In this document: piece after piece, positions 44,905-54,888 of the stretch
Layout of the letters: the number at the start of each line of letters is the position of its first letter
Numbering within the stretch: position 1 is the first letter of the stretch
NCBI RefSeq assembly: GCF_900112365.1
Contig: NZ_FOLQ01000007.1
Coordinates: forward strand, 124,001 to 188,000
DNA from: Spirosoma endophyticum
GTDB lineage: Bacteria; Bacteroidota; Bacteroidia; Cytophagales; Spirosomataceae
Reading direction: 5' to 3'
DNA length: 64,000 bases
The notes under the pieces: generated by a model
Seen by the model: only the letters and a program-made list of their open reading frames with translations
The model's database searches: none
Told to the model about the DNA's origin: nothing
Program-made: the position numbers and the translations under genes

Positions 44905-45501
44905 CTATTTTGCAGGTACGCCGATTTCCTTTTCAATAATCTCGATGATACGTTGCCGCTCCTGCTGCGTTTTTCCCTTGGCATCAACCGTACGTTCGTA
45001 GGTGAAATCGTCGCCATCTTTGGTTAACCGATAGCGTAGATATAACTGCCCGGTTTCGGAATCGTATTTGACTTCCTTGGTGAAGGGTTTCTTACCACCG
45101 ACGGCCTCTGTCAGGGTATTGTCATTATCAATCCGTACCATCGAAGGGCTACCACCATTCACCGATATATCTGGATGAACAGGAGGCACAGGGGGGATTG
45201 GCGGTACAGAGCGAATTGAGGGTACAGAAGAAATGGGTGGAACAGGTGGTACGGGAGGCTCCGGCATACTGATATTCAGGGAATCCAGAATGCGTTCACG
45301 CAGCGCATTTCGTTCCTCCAGATTCAAACTGGCGACGTCGAACGTGCGGTCATAATCAATTGGTTTGCCATCGACGGTACCGTTGACGCGAATCGACAGG
45401 GTTTTGCCATCGTCATTGATGTTGCGGTTGATGGACGAGTGTTTCTGGGCGATTGCCGCTGAACCGGCCAGCACGAAGAGGGTAAGGGCGAGCGTTTTCA
45501 T
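44905..45501 (-). CDS. Small secreted protein with Pro-rich linker, paired with P7
   Basis: 198 aa, paralogue of 35822-36409. Signal peptide MKTLALTLFVLAGSAAIAQ, beta domain (LSIRVNGTVDGKPIDYDRTF), helix ERNALRERILDSLN, then a linker of P-x-P-P and V-P-P repeats (about residues 78-110: PEPPVPPVPP, PPIPPVPPVHPD). The C-terminal module is QLYLRYRLTKDGDDFTYERT and QERQRIIEIIEKEIG. The linker suggests two domains that reach across the periplasm. Like its paralogue, it lies directly upstream of a permease. No family recognised. Confidence 0.78.
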   Translation of the reverse strand: MKTLALTLFVLAGSAAIAQKHSSINRNINDDGKTLSIRVNGTVDGKPIDYDRTFDVASLNLEERNALRERILDSLNISMPEPPVPPVPPISSVPSIRSVPPIPPVPPVHPDISVNGGSPSMVRIDNDNTLTEAVGGKKPFTKEVKYDSETGQLYLRYRLTKDGDDFTYERTVDAKGKTQQERQRIIEIIEKEIGVPAK

Positions 45502-45760
45502 TCGATTTGTCGTTTATTCGGTTTTGAGTGATTTGACGGCGAACGTAATTTTGATGTAGTTACGTAGCCTGTTGTGTAGTACCCCTGACGAGCCGGAGCA
45601 AAGACACCTATAGAGACTGTACGTTGCATGCTAGTCGAGAAGTCAATAGGAAAAGCGCCCTATAAAAGCTTATCAATCAGGGTCTATGACTGTACGTATG
45701 ATATCCTCTGCCCAAAGATCCATGCCATAACCGTGAACCGTCCATACTCCTTGCACCACG

Positions 45761-48184
45761 CTATTCAGACCGTAGTGATTTGATAGGATTCATCAGGGCG
45801 GCTTTGATACTCTGGAAACTGATCGTGAACAGAGCGATGCCCACGGCCAGCAACCCGGCCAGCGCAAATACCCACCATTCGATGTCAATCCGATACGCAA
45901 AATCGGACAACCAGCGGTTCATGGCCAACCACGCGATAGGTACGGCCAGGACGATGGCGATCAGCACTAGTTTCAGAAAATCTTTGGATAAAAGCGCAAT
46001 GATGCTGACGACCGACGCACCGAGGACTTTCCGCACCCCAATTTCTTTGGTCCGTTGCTCAGCCGTGAACGCGGCCAGACCAAATAAGCCCAGGCTGGCA
46101 ATGACGACGGAGATCACGGCAAAAACCGTAAACAACTGACTCGTTTTCTGCTCGCTCTCATACAGGAACGCAAAACGCTCGTCCAGAAACGAATACGTGA
46201 ATGGCGCTGGCGGATTGAACGCTTCCCACTGCTTTCTGAATGACGCGACAATATCCGCAGCGTCTGTTCCTTTAACTTTTACGATAATGGCCCCGGAGTT
46301 GCGTCCTAAGATCATCATCAGCGGGGCTATTTTTTGCCGGGTCGATGCGTAATGAAAGTCTTTGACGACGCCGATGATGGTAAATTCACGTTGCCCTGAC
46401 CGAACGATTGTTTTTCCAATCGGACTGGTTTTTCCCAGGCCCAGGTCACGAACGGCGGCTTCGTTGATAACCGTGGCCGTAGAATCGGTGGAGAAGTCTT
46501 TCGAAAAAGTCCGCCCTTCTTTCAAGTCCATGCCCAGCGTTTTCAGGTATTCCTCGTCGACGTGGTAAATATTGGTATGAATTTCAGCACGTTGTTCCTT
46601 TCCATTCTCTCGCTTGGCATAGATCTGCGTCCCATCCATGTTACTCATGCCCACCGGAATATTGCCGGAAAGGCTGGCCTGAATCACGCGACTATCTTTC
46701 TGAAGCTGTTCTTTGAAAACCTGTTCATTCTGGCCCAGCATGTACGAATCCTGGATAACCAGCACCTGGTCTTTATCGAACCCTATTTTCTTGTTCTGCA
46801 TAAAATGCAACTGCTGATACGTCACCATCGTGGCCACGATCAACGTTCCGGAAACGGCAAACTGGAACACCACCAATCCACTACGTAGCGAACTACGGCG
46901 GCTGGTTTGCACCGCTGATCCACCTTTCAAAACGGTGGTGATCCTGGAAAAGGATAACAGAAACGCTGGGTAAGCACCCGCCAGAATGCCAACGAAACCG
47001 CCAAATGCCAGCAGCATGGCTACGTTTGTTACTGACAGCAGCATACTGATCGAAATGTCTTTGCCCGACAGCGTATTGAAATAGGGCAATAGCAACGCAA
47101 CCACACCGGCAGCCAGGAGCAAAGCGAAAAACGTCAGTAACGTCGACTCGATCAGGAATTGTTTGATCAACTGGGTTCTGACCGAGCCCATTACTTTCCG
47201 AATACCAATTTCTTTCGACCGACTTGCGGCACTCGCCGTTGATAAATTGGTGAAATTGACAATCGCCAGCAACAGAATGAAAACCGCCAGAATACTAAAT
47301 ATATACACCGATTTAATATCGCCGTTGGCGGCCAGTTCGTACTTGGTTGCCGAATGCAGATGAATGTCAGTTAGTGGCATCAGGGTAAATCGGAACGTAT
47401 CGACCGATTTTTGTGCTTCTGCCAGACTAACACCCATGTCGCGCTGTATTTCTGGCACTACGTATCTGGCAACCAATTGGGGGAATTTAGCTTCCAGTTT
47501 CTGCGGATCGGCATCTTTGCTCAGGACCAGATACGTGTAAAATCCGACGTTGCTCCAGGTAAGGGATTTGATGCCTAAATCGGTGGTACTCAAAAACGCG
47601 TCGAAGTGAAAGTGTGTATTGCTGGGTATTTTGTCGATAACGCCCGTCACCTTGCGCACTTCCTGTCCTTTGCCAAAGAGAAGCGCTTTGCCCATTGCCG
47701 GACTATTACCAAAATATTTTTGCGCAAACGCCTTCGTCACGACAATGGAGCCGGGCTCTTTCAACGCCGTTTTTATATTGCCTTCCAGCAAAGGAATCGA
47801 GAAAAGTTCGAGGAAATTAGAGTCGGCCATCGCAATGGACTGTTCCTTGAATTGCTTGTCCTGATAGCGCATAAATACCTGGCCCCATTGCAATAGACGA
47901 GTGGCCGCCAGCACTTCCGGAAACTCTGCCTTGATGCCGGGTCCAACAGCCGCATCGACATTCGAGAAATCGGTAATACGCTCATTTTCGGTTAAATGTA
48001 GTTCGACCCGATACATCTGGTTTGCCTGAGCCGGGTATTTGTCGTAACTCAGTTCATCCGTTACAAAAGCCGCAATCAGGATGCAGCACGCCATCCCAAC
48101 GGTTAATCCAACGACGTTGATGAATGAGAAAACCTTGTTCTTCATCAGGGTTCGCCAGGCGATTTTAACATAGTTGCGTAGCAT
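45761..48184 (-). CDS. MacB/FtsX-type permease (P8)
   Basis: 807 aa, start MLRNYVKIAWRTLMKNKVF; TM1 about 20-44; first FtsX unit GIRKVMGSVRTQLIKQF; second unit EQRTKEIGVRKVLGAS; end NPIKSLRSE. Its periplasmic domains most resemble those of P12 (LFSIPLLEGNIKTAL versus VFTLPLLQGDVKTAL). It is the last gene of the run P10-P9-P8 that begins at sigma-54 promoter E. The 258-bp gap after it shows no gene; no dyad pair was found there. Confidence 0.93.
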   Translation of the reverse strand: MLRNYVKIAWRTLMKNKVFSFINVVGLTVGMACCILIAAFVTDELSYDKYPAQANQMYRVELHLTENERITDFSNVDAAVGPGIKAEFPEVLAATRLLQWGQVFMRYQDKQFKEQSIAMADSNFLELFSIPLLEGNIKTALKEPGSIVVTKAFAQKYFGNSPAMGKALLFGKGQEVRKVTGVIDKIPSNTHFHFDAFLSTTDLGIKSLTWSNVGFYTYLVLSKDADPQKLEAKFPQLVARYVVPEIQRDMGVSLAEAQKSVDTFRFTLMPLTDIHLHSATKYELAANGDIKSVYIFSILAVFILLLAIVNFTNLSTASAASRSKEIGIRKVMGSVRTQLIKQFLIESTLLTFFALLLAAGVVALLLPYFNTLSGKDISISMLLSVTNVAMLLAFGGFVGILAGAYPAFLLSFSRITTVLKGGSAVQTSRRSSLRSGLVVFQFAVSGTLIVATMVTYQQLHFMQNKKIGFDKDQVLVIQDSYMLGQNEQVFKEQLQKDSRVIQASLSGNIPVGMSNMDGTQIYAKRENGKEQRAEIHTNIYHVDEEYLKTLGMDLKEGRTFSKDFSTDSTATVINEAAVRDLGLGKTSPIGKTIVRSGQREFTIIGVVKDFHYASTRQKIAPLMMILGRNSGAIIVKVKGTDAADIVASFRKQWEAFNPPAPFTYSFLDERFAFLYESEQKTSQLFTVFAVISVVIASLGLFGLAAFTAEQRTKEIGVRKVLGASVVSIIALLSKDFLKLVLIAIVLAVPIAWLAMNRWLSDFAYRIDIEWWVFALAGLLAVGIALFTISFQSIKAALMNPIKSLRSE

Positions 48185-48240
48185 AGGGCAGAGGGGTTAG
48201 GGCATGGGGCTCGGGGCGTAGGGGATGGTGTTTGTTTTGC

Positions 48241-48270
48241 CGTGACGACGGACCGCGTGACGACGGACCG
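48241..48270. repeat. Two tandem copies of a 15-bp repeat between P9 and P8
   Basis: CGTGACGACGGACCG occurs twice end to end (48241-48255, 48256-48270) inside the 114-bp P9-P8 gap, followed by inverse words (CCCTCTGCCCTAAACCCTC against GAGGGGTTAGGGC upstream). A degenerate form recurs at 62550-62600. Confidence 0.7.
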
Positions 48271-48298
48271 CCCTCTGCCCTAAACCCTCTGCCCATTG

Positions 48299-50623
48299 CT
48301 ATTCTGAACGTAGTGATTTGACGGGATTCATCAGGGCAGCTTTCACGCTTTGGAAACTTACCGTTAGGAGAGCAATGCCGACCGCCAGCATACCCGACAG
48401 CGCAAATACCCACCACTCGATGTCGATCTTGTAGGCAAAATTCTGTAACCATTGCTGCATGCTGTACCAGGCCAGGGGCGAGGCAATAACGATGGCAACC
48501 AGCACTAGTTTTAGAAAATCTTTTGAGAGCAGGCTGACGATGCTGACCACGGAAGCGCCCAGCACTTTCCGAACACCGATTTCTTTGGTACGCTGCTCAG
48601 CAGTGAACGTTGCCAGACCGAACAGACCGAGGCAGGATATGAGGATGGCCAGCAGACCGAAATAATTGATGAGGGTATTGACCAGTGTTTCGCTTCGGTA
48701 CAGCTTTTCGTATTCCTCATTCACAAAATGGTACGTAAACGGATAGCCCGGATTGAGTTTTTTGGCGGTTTGCTCAATAACTTGAATTGCTTTGTCGGTT
48801 TGGCCCGGGCGTGTTTTTATTAAGAAATAATTTGTCCATTTCGGGTAATAGCTTAGCACCAGCGGGCGGATAGGTGCGTGAAATGAACTAATGTGGAAAT
48901 CCTGCATAACCCCGATGATGCGTCCTTTTCCACGCTGGAAATCCACTTCCGCGCCGACGGGATTCTTTAGCTTCATCATCCTGACAGTCGATTCATTGAC
49001 TATGTAGTTCGAGGTATCGGCAGCTTTGAAATCCCGACCATCGACCAAATGAACGCCAAGTGTCCTGGTGAAATCCAGCCCAACTTTCATGGTCGAAACC
49101 GTGCCGTCAAGTTTCGGATCTTTCCCTGCCCAGTTCAGACCACCCGTACTGCCAATCTGAATCGGCAATTCGCCCGCTGTTGTTACGGACTGGATCGTAT
49201 TTGAGCGTTGCAACTCCTGACGAAACGTTTCCAGTTTTGGCCGAAGCTCACCCTCGACAGGTACATGAAGAAGATCCTCGCGGTTGAGGCCGAGTTGTTT
49301 GGTGCGTACGTAGTTCATCTGCCGTCCGATAATCAGCATGCCCACAATCAGAAATAGCGATAAAGAGAACTGAAAAACTACCAGTGATTTACGGAAGAAA
49401 GCCCCTGCTGGTGCACTGCCCAGAACGCCTTTCAGTACCCGAACGGGTTGCATTGCCGACAGAAACAGAGCTGGATAAGCACCCGCCACCAGGCTTGTCG
49501 TGATAACCAGTACCAACAGCCCCAGCCAGACACCTGGTGCGGTGAAGTCAATAAACAGTTGTTTGTCAACCATCTGATTGACAGTCGGTAAGGATATGAC
49601 AACCAAGCCGACTGCTAATGCCGCCGAGAGTGCATTCAACAAAATAGATTCGCCCATGAATTGCCCGGCCAATGCCAGTCGCCCGGCTCCGACTACTTTC
49701 CGGATACCCACCTCTTTCGCGCGTAGCGACGACCGGGCGGTGGCCAGGTTTGTGAAATTGACGCAGGCAATCAACAGAATGAGCAGGGATACCAGGCTGA
49801 ACGTGTGAACATAGCTGATACGCCCACCTACAGGTTTACCATTGGCATAGTTGCCGTACAGATACGTATCGCCAATGGGTTGCAGAACGGGGAACTCGGC
49901 GCTTTCCGGTCGATAGCGTTTCATGAGTCCTTTCATGCTGGCTTCGGCCTGAGTTTGAGTCGTATTAGGCTTCAATTTGATATAGGTCAGAAACGAGTTA
50001 CTGCCCCACCCTTTCATCCAGTCCTCTTCGGCCACCTTGAAGTTAACCAGCCAGTCAAATTGCACAGATGAGTTCCTGGGCACGTTTTCGATAACAGCAC
50101 CCACCTGGTAGTATTTATCGTTGTTGAGTTGCAGAGTCCGACCCACAGCGTCTACTGTCCTAAAAAACGTCTGAGCCACTGTACGGGTAATAATAATAGC
50201 ATTAGGCGATTGAATGGCCGTTCGGGGATTGCCCTGTAAAACGGGATACTGGAAAATGTCGAAGAAATCTTCCGTTGCGTAGATGCCTACCTTTTTTGTG
50301 AACCGCTGCCCGGCTTTGAGCAAAAAATCATTGCTCCAGACCGTAAACCTGGTGGCTTTATCAACTTCAGGTACGTCTTTCTTTAACGCTTCGGCCAGCG
50401 GACCGGGCATGATCTCGCCCGTATTCGTGCCATCCGTCAGGCGGACAAAATAAATCCGATCCGCATCGGTATAGCCTTTATTAAAATTGAGTTCGTCGGC
50501 TACCCAAAGACCAATAACCAGGCTACACGCCAGGCCGAGCGACAAACCGGCGATGTTGATAAGACTCAGCAGACGATTTCGCAACAGACTGCGCCAGGCA
50601 ATTTTAAGGTAATTTGTGAGCAT
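48299..50623 (-). CDS. MacB/FtsX-type permease (P9)
   Basis: 774 aa, start MLTNYLKIAWRSLLRNRLLS, TM1 about 20-40, motifs GIRKVVGAGRLALAGQF and EQRTKEIGVRKVLGAS, end NPVKSLRSE. The first periplasmic domain is shorter than in the siblings. Its genetic neighbours are P10 upstream (97 bp, hairpin between) and P8 downstream. The LNREDLLHVPVEGEL segment at the start of the second periplasmic domain is close to that of P13. Confidence 0.93.
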   Translation of the reverse strand: MLTNYLKIAWRSLLRNRLLSLINIAGLSLGLACSLVIGLWVADELNFNKGYTDADRIYFVRLTDGTNTGEIMPGPLAEALKKDVPEVDKATRFTVWSNDFLLKAGQRFTKKVGIYATEDFFDIFQYPVLQGNPRTAIQSPNAIIITRTVAQTFFRTVDAVGRTLQLNNDKYYQVGAVIENVPRNSSVQFDWLVNFKVAEEDWMKGWGSNSFLTYIKLKPNTTQTQAEASMKGLMKRYRPESAEFPVLQPIGDTYLYGNYANGKPVGGRISYVHTFSLVSLLILLIACVNFTNLATARSSLRAKEVGIRKVVGAGRLALAGQFMGESILLNALSAALAVGLVVISLPTVNQMVDKQLFIDFTAPGVWLGLLVLVITTSLVAGAYPALFLSAMQPVRVLKGVLGSAPAGAFFRKSLVVFQFSLSLFLIVGMLIIGRQMNYVRTKQLGLNREDLLHVPVEGELRPKLETFRQELQRSNTIQSVTTAGELPIQIGSTGGLNWAGKDPKLDGTVSTMKVGLDFTRTLGVHLVDGRDFKAADTSNYIVNESTVRMMKLKNPVGAEVDFQRGKGRIIGVMQDFHISSFHAPIRPLVLSYYPKWTNYFLIKTRPGQTDKAIQVIEQTAKKLNPGYPFTYHFVNEEYEKLYRSETLVNTLINYFGLLAILISCLGLFGLATFTAEQRTKEIGVRKVLGASVVSIVSLLSKDFLKLVLVAIVIASPLAWYSMQQWLQNFAYKIDIEWWVFALSGMLAVGIALLTVSFQSVKAALMNPVKSLRSE

Positions 50624-50651
50624 AGAAATAAAGGAGCATAGTGCTAAAGGA

Positions 50652-50719
50652 GGGAGGAGAGGAAATAAAGGGAGGAGTAGGGTTCTCTATTTCTTCCTCC
50701 CTTTATTTCCCCTCCTCCC
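50652..50719. repeat. Purine-rich 25-bp inverted repeat between P10 and P9
   Basis: GGGAGGAGAGGAAATAAAGG (50652-50671, arm to 50676) is inverted at 50695-50719 with one mismatch over 25 bp around an 18-nt loop. It ends directly before the P10 stop codon. Strand asymmetry of purines is marked. Confidence 0.75.
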
Positions 50720-50720
50720 A

Positions 50721-53108
50721 TTACTCCGAACGGAGTGATTTTACGGGATTCATCAGGGCGGCTTTCACACTTTGGAAGCTGATCGTGAGTACGGCAATGC
50801 CCACGGCGAGCAAACCCGCCAGCACGAACACCCACCATTCCAGATCAATTTTGTAGGCAAAACTCTGTAGCCACTGTCCCATAGCATACCAGGCAATGGG
50901 CGAGGCAATGACAATAGCGATGAGCACCAGTTGGACAAAGTCTTTCGAAAGCAGTGTAACGATACTCGCCACCGATGCGCCCAGGACCTTACGAACGCCG
51001 ATCTCTTTGGTGCGGGCCTCCGCTGCCAGAGCTGCCAGCCCAAACAAACCGAGACAGGCAATCAGGACGGCCAGAATCGTGAAGGTGAGCAGCAACTGTC
51101 CCTGCTTTTGTTCTGCCTTGTACTGTCGGGAGAAGTTTTCGTCCAGAAAATGGAACGTAACACTGGCCGCCGGGTCGAACTGTTGGTAAGCCTTTTTGAT
51201 ATAGGCCAGGGCTTCTTCGGTTTGGCCAGGGCGAATACGGACGTAAAGGTTGTCTTTGTCAGACGGCGCGGGCATCTGTAGTACCAGCGGTTCGATTTTA
51301 TGCTGGAGTGAGTACGTGTGGAAATCCCTGACCACACCAACTACTCTCGCTTCAGCCGTTTCGTCTTTGCCAATGAAATAGTTTACCCGCTTGCCGACGG
51401 GCGTTTGCCAGCCCATCTTTTTCACCAGCGCTTCATTGACCAGCACCGCGCCCATCGCATCAGCTGGAGACGACTCCGAGAAGTTACGTCCCTGCAACAG
51501 TTTGATTTGTAACGTATTGAGGTAATCCGAATCGACCGAAAACTTTTGAACGACCTGGGTACTGGCGGCCATTACGCCGTTCTGCTCGAAGAACATGCCG
51601 TTGGTGCCGATGTTATTGTTCCCGATTGGATTGCTGGCCGCTGAGACGGCCTCGATAAGCGGGCTTTTCCGTAGCTCTTCTTTTAGCGCCTGTATCTGCT
51701 TCCGCGGTCCTTCACTCTCCAGGTGGAACGTCAGCACCTGTTCCTTGTTGAAACCCATGTCTTTGTGCAGCATGTACCCCATCTGGCGGTAAATGACCCA
51801 CGAGCAGGAAATCAACGCCACAGCTGCCACAAACTGGAAGACAACCAGCGCCTTACGGAAGCCAATGACACCAACCTGGCTGTCTGTTTTTCCTTTCAGC
51901 GCCACGACTGTCCGAAAGCCCGACAGGAACAATGCCGGATACAATCCACTGCCTGCGCCCAGCAGCAAAGCAAACAGAAGCACGATAGCGCCTGTAATCC
52001 AGGGGCCATACAGCGTTAAGGTTAAAGGTTTATCGGCCAGCTCATTGAAGAGTGGTAAGGCCATTTTGGCAAGCACTAAACCAACCAGACTGGCCATAAA
52101 CGCCATCAGCATCGACTCGGTCAGAAACTGCTCGACGAGCTGAGTCCGCCGGGAGCCAATCGCCTTCCTGACACCCACTTCGCGCAATCGGCTAATCGAC
52201 CGAACCGTAAACAGATTCACATAGTTGATTCCCGCGATGAGCAAAATCAACCCCGCTACCAGCGCAAAAATGTAAACGGTCTGGCTGTTGCCGTTCGCAC
52301 CGATTTCGTAATCTAAATGAGAGTGCAGGTGAATCGCCGTCAACGGCTGAAGTTCCATCCGATACGTCAGCTCGCCCATTTCTTTCTTCAGGTATTTAGG
52401 ATAAAAGCTGGGTAGTTTGGCTTCCAGTGACTTGTAGTCGCTTCCTTTTGTAAGCAATACGTAAGTGTACAGCTCGAAATTCTGCCAGCCGTTGGTGTAA
52501 TTGGTCGGCATTGACCGCAACGCGCTGAACTGTACATGCGAGTTCAGTGGTACGTCGGCGATAACCCCCGATACCGTGTTGACAAAATTATTACTGAATT
52601 CAACCGGTTGCCCGACAGCTTTGGCCGCATCACCAAACAGCTTTTCGGCGAGACTTTTGGTCAGCACAATGCGCTCAGGCTGAGCCAGTGCTGAAGCGGG
52701 ATCGCCGTACAGGAAGGGAAACGTAAAGACATCAAACACCGATTTGTCGGCGAACATAATGTCGTTAGCTTCGATTTTTTTGTCGCGATACGTGATCACT
52801 CCACCGCCTTCGGGATACAGTCGAACGGTCTTTTCTATTTCGGGATATTCATGTTTCAGCGCGTCGGCATACGGAGCCGATGTAGGGGCCAACTGAAGGT
52901 TGCCGCCCGCCCATTGCGCATAATGTACGACCCGGAACACCCGATCGGCGTTTGTATGAAATTTGTCGTAATTCAATTCATGCCACACATACAAGACCAT
53001 CAGCCCAACAGCTGCGATTCCCACACCCATACCGGCAATGGTTAACGTACTGAACATCCGGTTTTTCCAGAGATTCCGAAGAGCGATTTTAAGGTAGTTA
53101 GTCAGCAT
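50721..53108 (-). CDS. MacB/FtsX-type permease (P10)
   Basis: 795 aa from ATG 53108 (MLTNYLKIALRNLWKNRMFS); the in-frame codons upstream to 53168 (MVQLLDKRLIRFFR...) overlap promoter E and are not thought to be translated. Coupling motifs are GVRKAIGSRRTQLVEQF and EARTKEIGVRKVLGAS; it ends NPVKSLRSE. It is the first gene after sigma-54 promoter E; its start codon is 45 bp from the -12 element, so the leader is short. It heads P10-P9-P8. Confidence 0.93.
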   Translation of the reverse strand: MLTNYLKIALRNLWKNRMFSTLTIAGMGVGIAAVGLMVLYVWHELNYDKFHTNADRVFRVVHYAQWAGGNLQLAPTSAPYADALKHEYPEIEKTVRLYPEGGGVITYRDKKIEANDIMFADKSVFDVFTFPFLYGDPASALAQPERIVLTKSLAEKLFGDAAKAVGQPVEFSNNFVNTVSGVIADVPLNSHVQFSALRSMPTNYTNGWQNFELYTYVLLTKGSDYKSLEAKLPSFYPKYLKKEMGELTYRMELQPLTAIHLHSHLDYEIGANGNSQTVYIFALVAGLILLIAGINYVNLFTVRSISRLREVGVRKAIGSRRTQLVEQFLTESMLMAFMASLVGLVLAKMALPLFNELADKPLTLTLYGPWITGAIVLLFALLLGAGSGLYPALFLSGFRTVVALKGKTDSQVGVIGFRKALVVFQFVAAVALISCSWVIYRQMGYMLHKDMGFNKEQVLTFHLESEGPRKQIQALKEELRKSPLIEAVSAASNPIGNNNIGTNGMFFEQNGVMAASTQVVQKFSVDSDYLNTLQIKLLQGRNFSESSPADAMGAVLVNEALVKKMGWQTPVGKRVNYFIGKDETAEARVVGVVRDFHTYSLQHKIEPLVLQMPAPSDKDNLYVRIRPGQTEEALAYIKKAYQQFDPAASVTFHFLDENFSRQYKAEQKQGQLLLTFTILAVLIACLGLFGLAALAAEARTKEIGVRKVLGASVASIVTLLSKDFVQLVLIAIVIASPIAWYAMGQWLQSFAYKIDLEWWVFVLAGLLAVGIAVLTISFQSVKAALMNPVKSLRSE

Positions 53109-53152
53109 AAGTGAGTTTAGGTTGATTCGGAAGAAACGTATTAGACGTTTAT

Positions 53153-53167
53153 CCAAAAGTTGTACCA
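53153..53167 (-). promoter_or_regulatory. Sigma-54 type promoter E
   Basis: The minus strand has TGGTACAACTTTTGG: TGGTAC-N5-TTGG, one base off TTGC at -12 and one (T for C) at -24. It lies 51 bp from the dyad pair at 53219-53256 and directly before permease P10. Confidence 0.72.
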
Positions 53168-53218
53168 CAAAATTAAATTGTTGATTATCAATATGTTGCC
53201 ATATGGAAAAAAGCGGCC

Positions 53219-53256
53219 TGTCCGAAACTGGACATGTTTTTGTTCACTTGCGGACA
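53219..53256 (-). promoter_or_regulatory. Paired upstream activator dyads (site E)
   Basis: On the minus strand site 1 is TGTCCGCAAGTGAACA (53241-53256) and site 2 is TGTCCAGTTTCGGACA (53219-53234), centres 22 bp apart. Confidence 0.8.
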
Positions 53257-53264
53257 GCGGTTCT

Positions 53265-53322
53265 GGGCGTGGTGTAGGGAACATGGGGCTTGTTGCAACG
53301 CCATGATCCCTGCACCACGCCC
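53265..53322. repeat. GGGCGTGGTG palindrome upstream of site E
   Basis: Arms 53265-53286 and 53301-53322 pair over 22 bp with two mismatches around a 14-nt loop. It lies in the 467-bp gap between permease P10 and the MFS gene. The rest of that gap shows nothing beyond promoter E. Confidence 0.65.
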
Positions 53323-53575
53323 TTTATCAATCCACCGGGCGTGGGGTCTGTCTTCGCCAATGATCAATGTGCTGTGGGCTTGTTTCAATCTATTCGTCGG
53401 CCATGTGTTGCTTCGGATAAGTAAGGCATCTCCTCAGAACAAACTGTCTATATTCCTGCTTTTTTTAGGTATTAGGTATTACGGCTATATCGCTAATGGC
53501 TAGTATTTCAATTGTGAACAAGACGAAACCCTGATTTTCAGGCGATACTGACAGCTATCAACATAAACTCACGTT

Positions 53576-54841
53576 ATGAACGTAACCACATTCAATGCGT
53601 TTAAAAGTCATAATTATCGATTATTCTTTGCCGGGCAGTCCATTTCGCTGCTGGGTACCTGGATGCAGAAGACGGCCGTAAGCTGGGTCATCTATTCGCA
53701 GACGCACTCCAAGTTTATGCTGGGCGTCAGCGTGTTTGCTACGTTGTTTCCCTCTGCTTTATTGACGCCTTTTGGCGGTGTCATCTCCGACCGGTATAAT
53801 CGGTATCGGGTCTTGTTGCTCACGCAGGTCCTGTCGATGGGGCAGGCCATCCTGCTTACGGTTGTGGTCTTCTTCAAGGACTATGCGGTCTGGGAGATCA
53901 TCGGGTTGAGTGTCGTGCTGGGCCTGATCAATGCGTTCGATGTGCCCGCCCGCCAGTCGATGATTTACGAAATGGTCGACGATAAAAAAGACCTGCCCAA
54001 TGCGATAGCCCTGAATTCATCAATGGTCAATTTGTCCAAACTGATTGGCCCCGCGATTGCCGGTATTGCCATCGAGCGATTGGGGGAAGTCGTTTGCTTC
54101 GGACTGAATGCGGTGAGCTTTATCGCCGTTATTGGCTCGCTCCTGCTCATGAAACTGCCCAAATACGTAGCAACCGTCCATACAAAGAATATTCTGGGTG
54201 AATTGATCGAAGGGTTCGTTTACGTAAAAGAAACGCCCTCCATTCGGTTTGTCATTGGTATGCTGGCGCTGGTCAGCTTACTGGTGCTCCCCTTTACTAA
54301 CCTGATGGCCGTTTATGCGAAGGATGTTTTTAATGGGACGGCTTCCACCTTTGGTATGCTTAATAGCGCCATCGGACTGGGTGCTTTTATCGGAGCCATC
54401 TTCCTCGCTTCCCTGAAACCCAGCGTCAGTTTAAGCAAGGTGCTGGCGATCAACACCTTTGTTTTTGGCACGGGACTGATCTTATTTTCCTACACAAGCT
54501 GGTATCCACTGGCGCTGTTCTTTATCGTGATCGGCTCTTTCGGGATGATGTCGCAGATTACGATCAGCAATACGTTGCTGCAAACGCAGGCCGCTCCTGC
54601 CATGCGTGGGCGGGTCATCAGTATGTTCGTTATGGTCTATGCCAGCGCGTTGCCGATCGGTGGTCTGATCGTGGGGGCCATATCCGAGCGCGTTGGCGTA
54701 CAGGCGACCGTACTGGGCGAAGGCATTCTGGCGCTAGGAATTGGGATCATGCACCTCCGCCATTTACAACAAGTTAAAACCCCAAAATCGACTTCATCCT
54801 TACCCGACACCTCCACCGCCGAGGTTGTCCTGCAAGCCTGA
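53576..54841 (+). CDS. MFS transporter (MFS_3/EntS-like)
   Basis: 421 aa, the only plus-strand gene in the permease array. The sequence begins NVTTFNAFKSHNYRLFFAGQ, the usual start of MFS_3 exporters, and has about 12 membrane helices. The loop 2-3 MFS signature is present (GGVISDRYNRYRVLL), as is the 'DVPARQSMIYEMVDDKKDL' segment typical of this group (siderophore, macrolide or multidrug exporters). The C-terminal 30 residues are polar and cytoplasmic. It has no visible link to the sigma-54 control sites and is convergent with P11, with a shared terminator. Confidence 0.92.
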   Translation: MNVTTFNAFKSHNYRLFFAGQSISLLGTWMQKTAVSWVIYSQTHSKFMLGVSVFATLFPSALLTPFGGVISDRYNRYRVLLLTQVLSMGQAILLTVVVFFKDYAVWEIIGLSVVLGLINAFDVPARQSMIYEMVDDKKDLPNAIALNSSMVNLSKLIGPAIAGIAIERLGEVVCFGLNAVSFIAVIGSLLLMKLPKYVATVHTKNILGELIEGFVYVKETPSIRFVIGMLALVSLLVLPFTNLMAVYAKDVFNGTASTFGMLNSAIGLGAFIGAIFLASLKPSVSLSKVLAINTFVFGTGLILFSYTSWYPLALFFIVIGSFGMMSQITISNTLLQTQAAPAMRGRVISMFVMVYASALPIGGLIVGAISERVGVQATVLGEGILALGIGIMHLRHLQQVKTPKSTSSLPDTSTAEVVLQA

Positions 54842-54846
54842 AGGAA

Positions 54847-54888
54847 GCGTGGTGCATGGAGCTTGGTTTCTAGCTCCATGCACCGCGC
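54847..54888. terminator. Bidirectional terminator, MFS gene and P11
   Basis: GCGTGGTGCATGGAGCT (54847-54863) pairs with AGCTCCATGCACCGCGC (54872-54888) over 17 bp with one G-T pair around an 8-nt loop. It lies between the convergent MFS and P11 genes and shares its CATGGAGC words with the other permease-gap repeats. Confidence 0.75.

Noticed and set aside
45502..45760. Possible seventh sigma-54 promoter before the second small secreted protein (TGGCAT ... TTGG)
   Set aside because: The spacer is 6 bp rather than the obligatory 5 and no dyad pair lies upstream.
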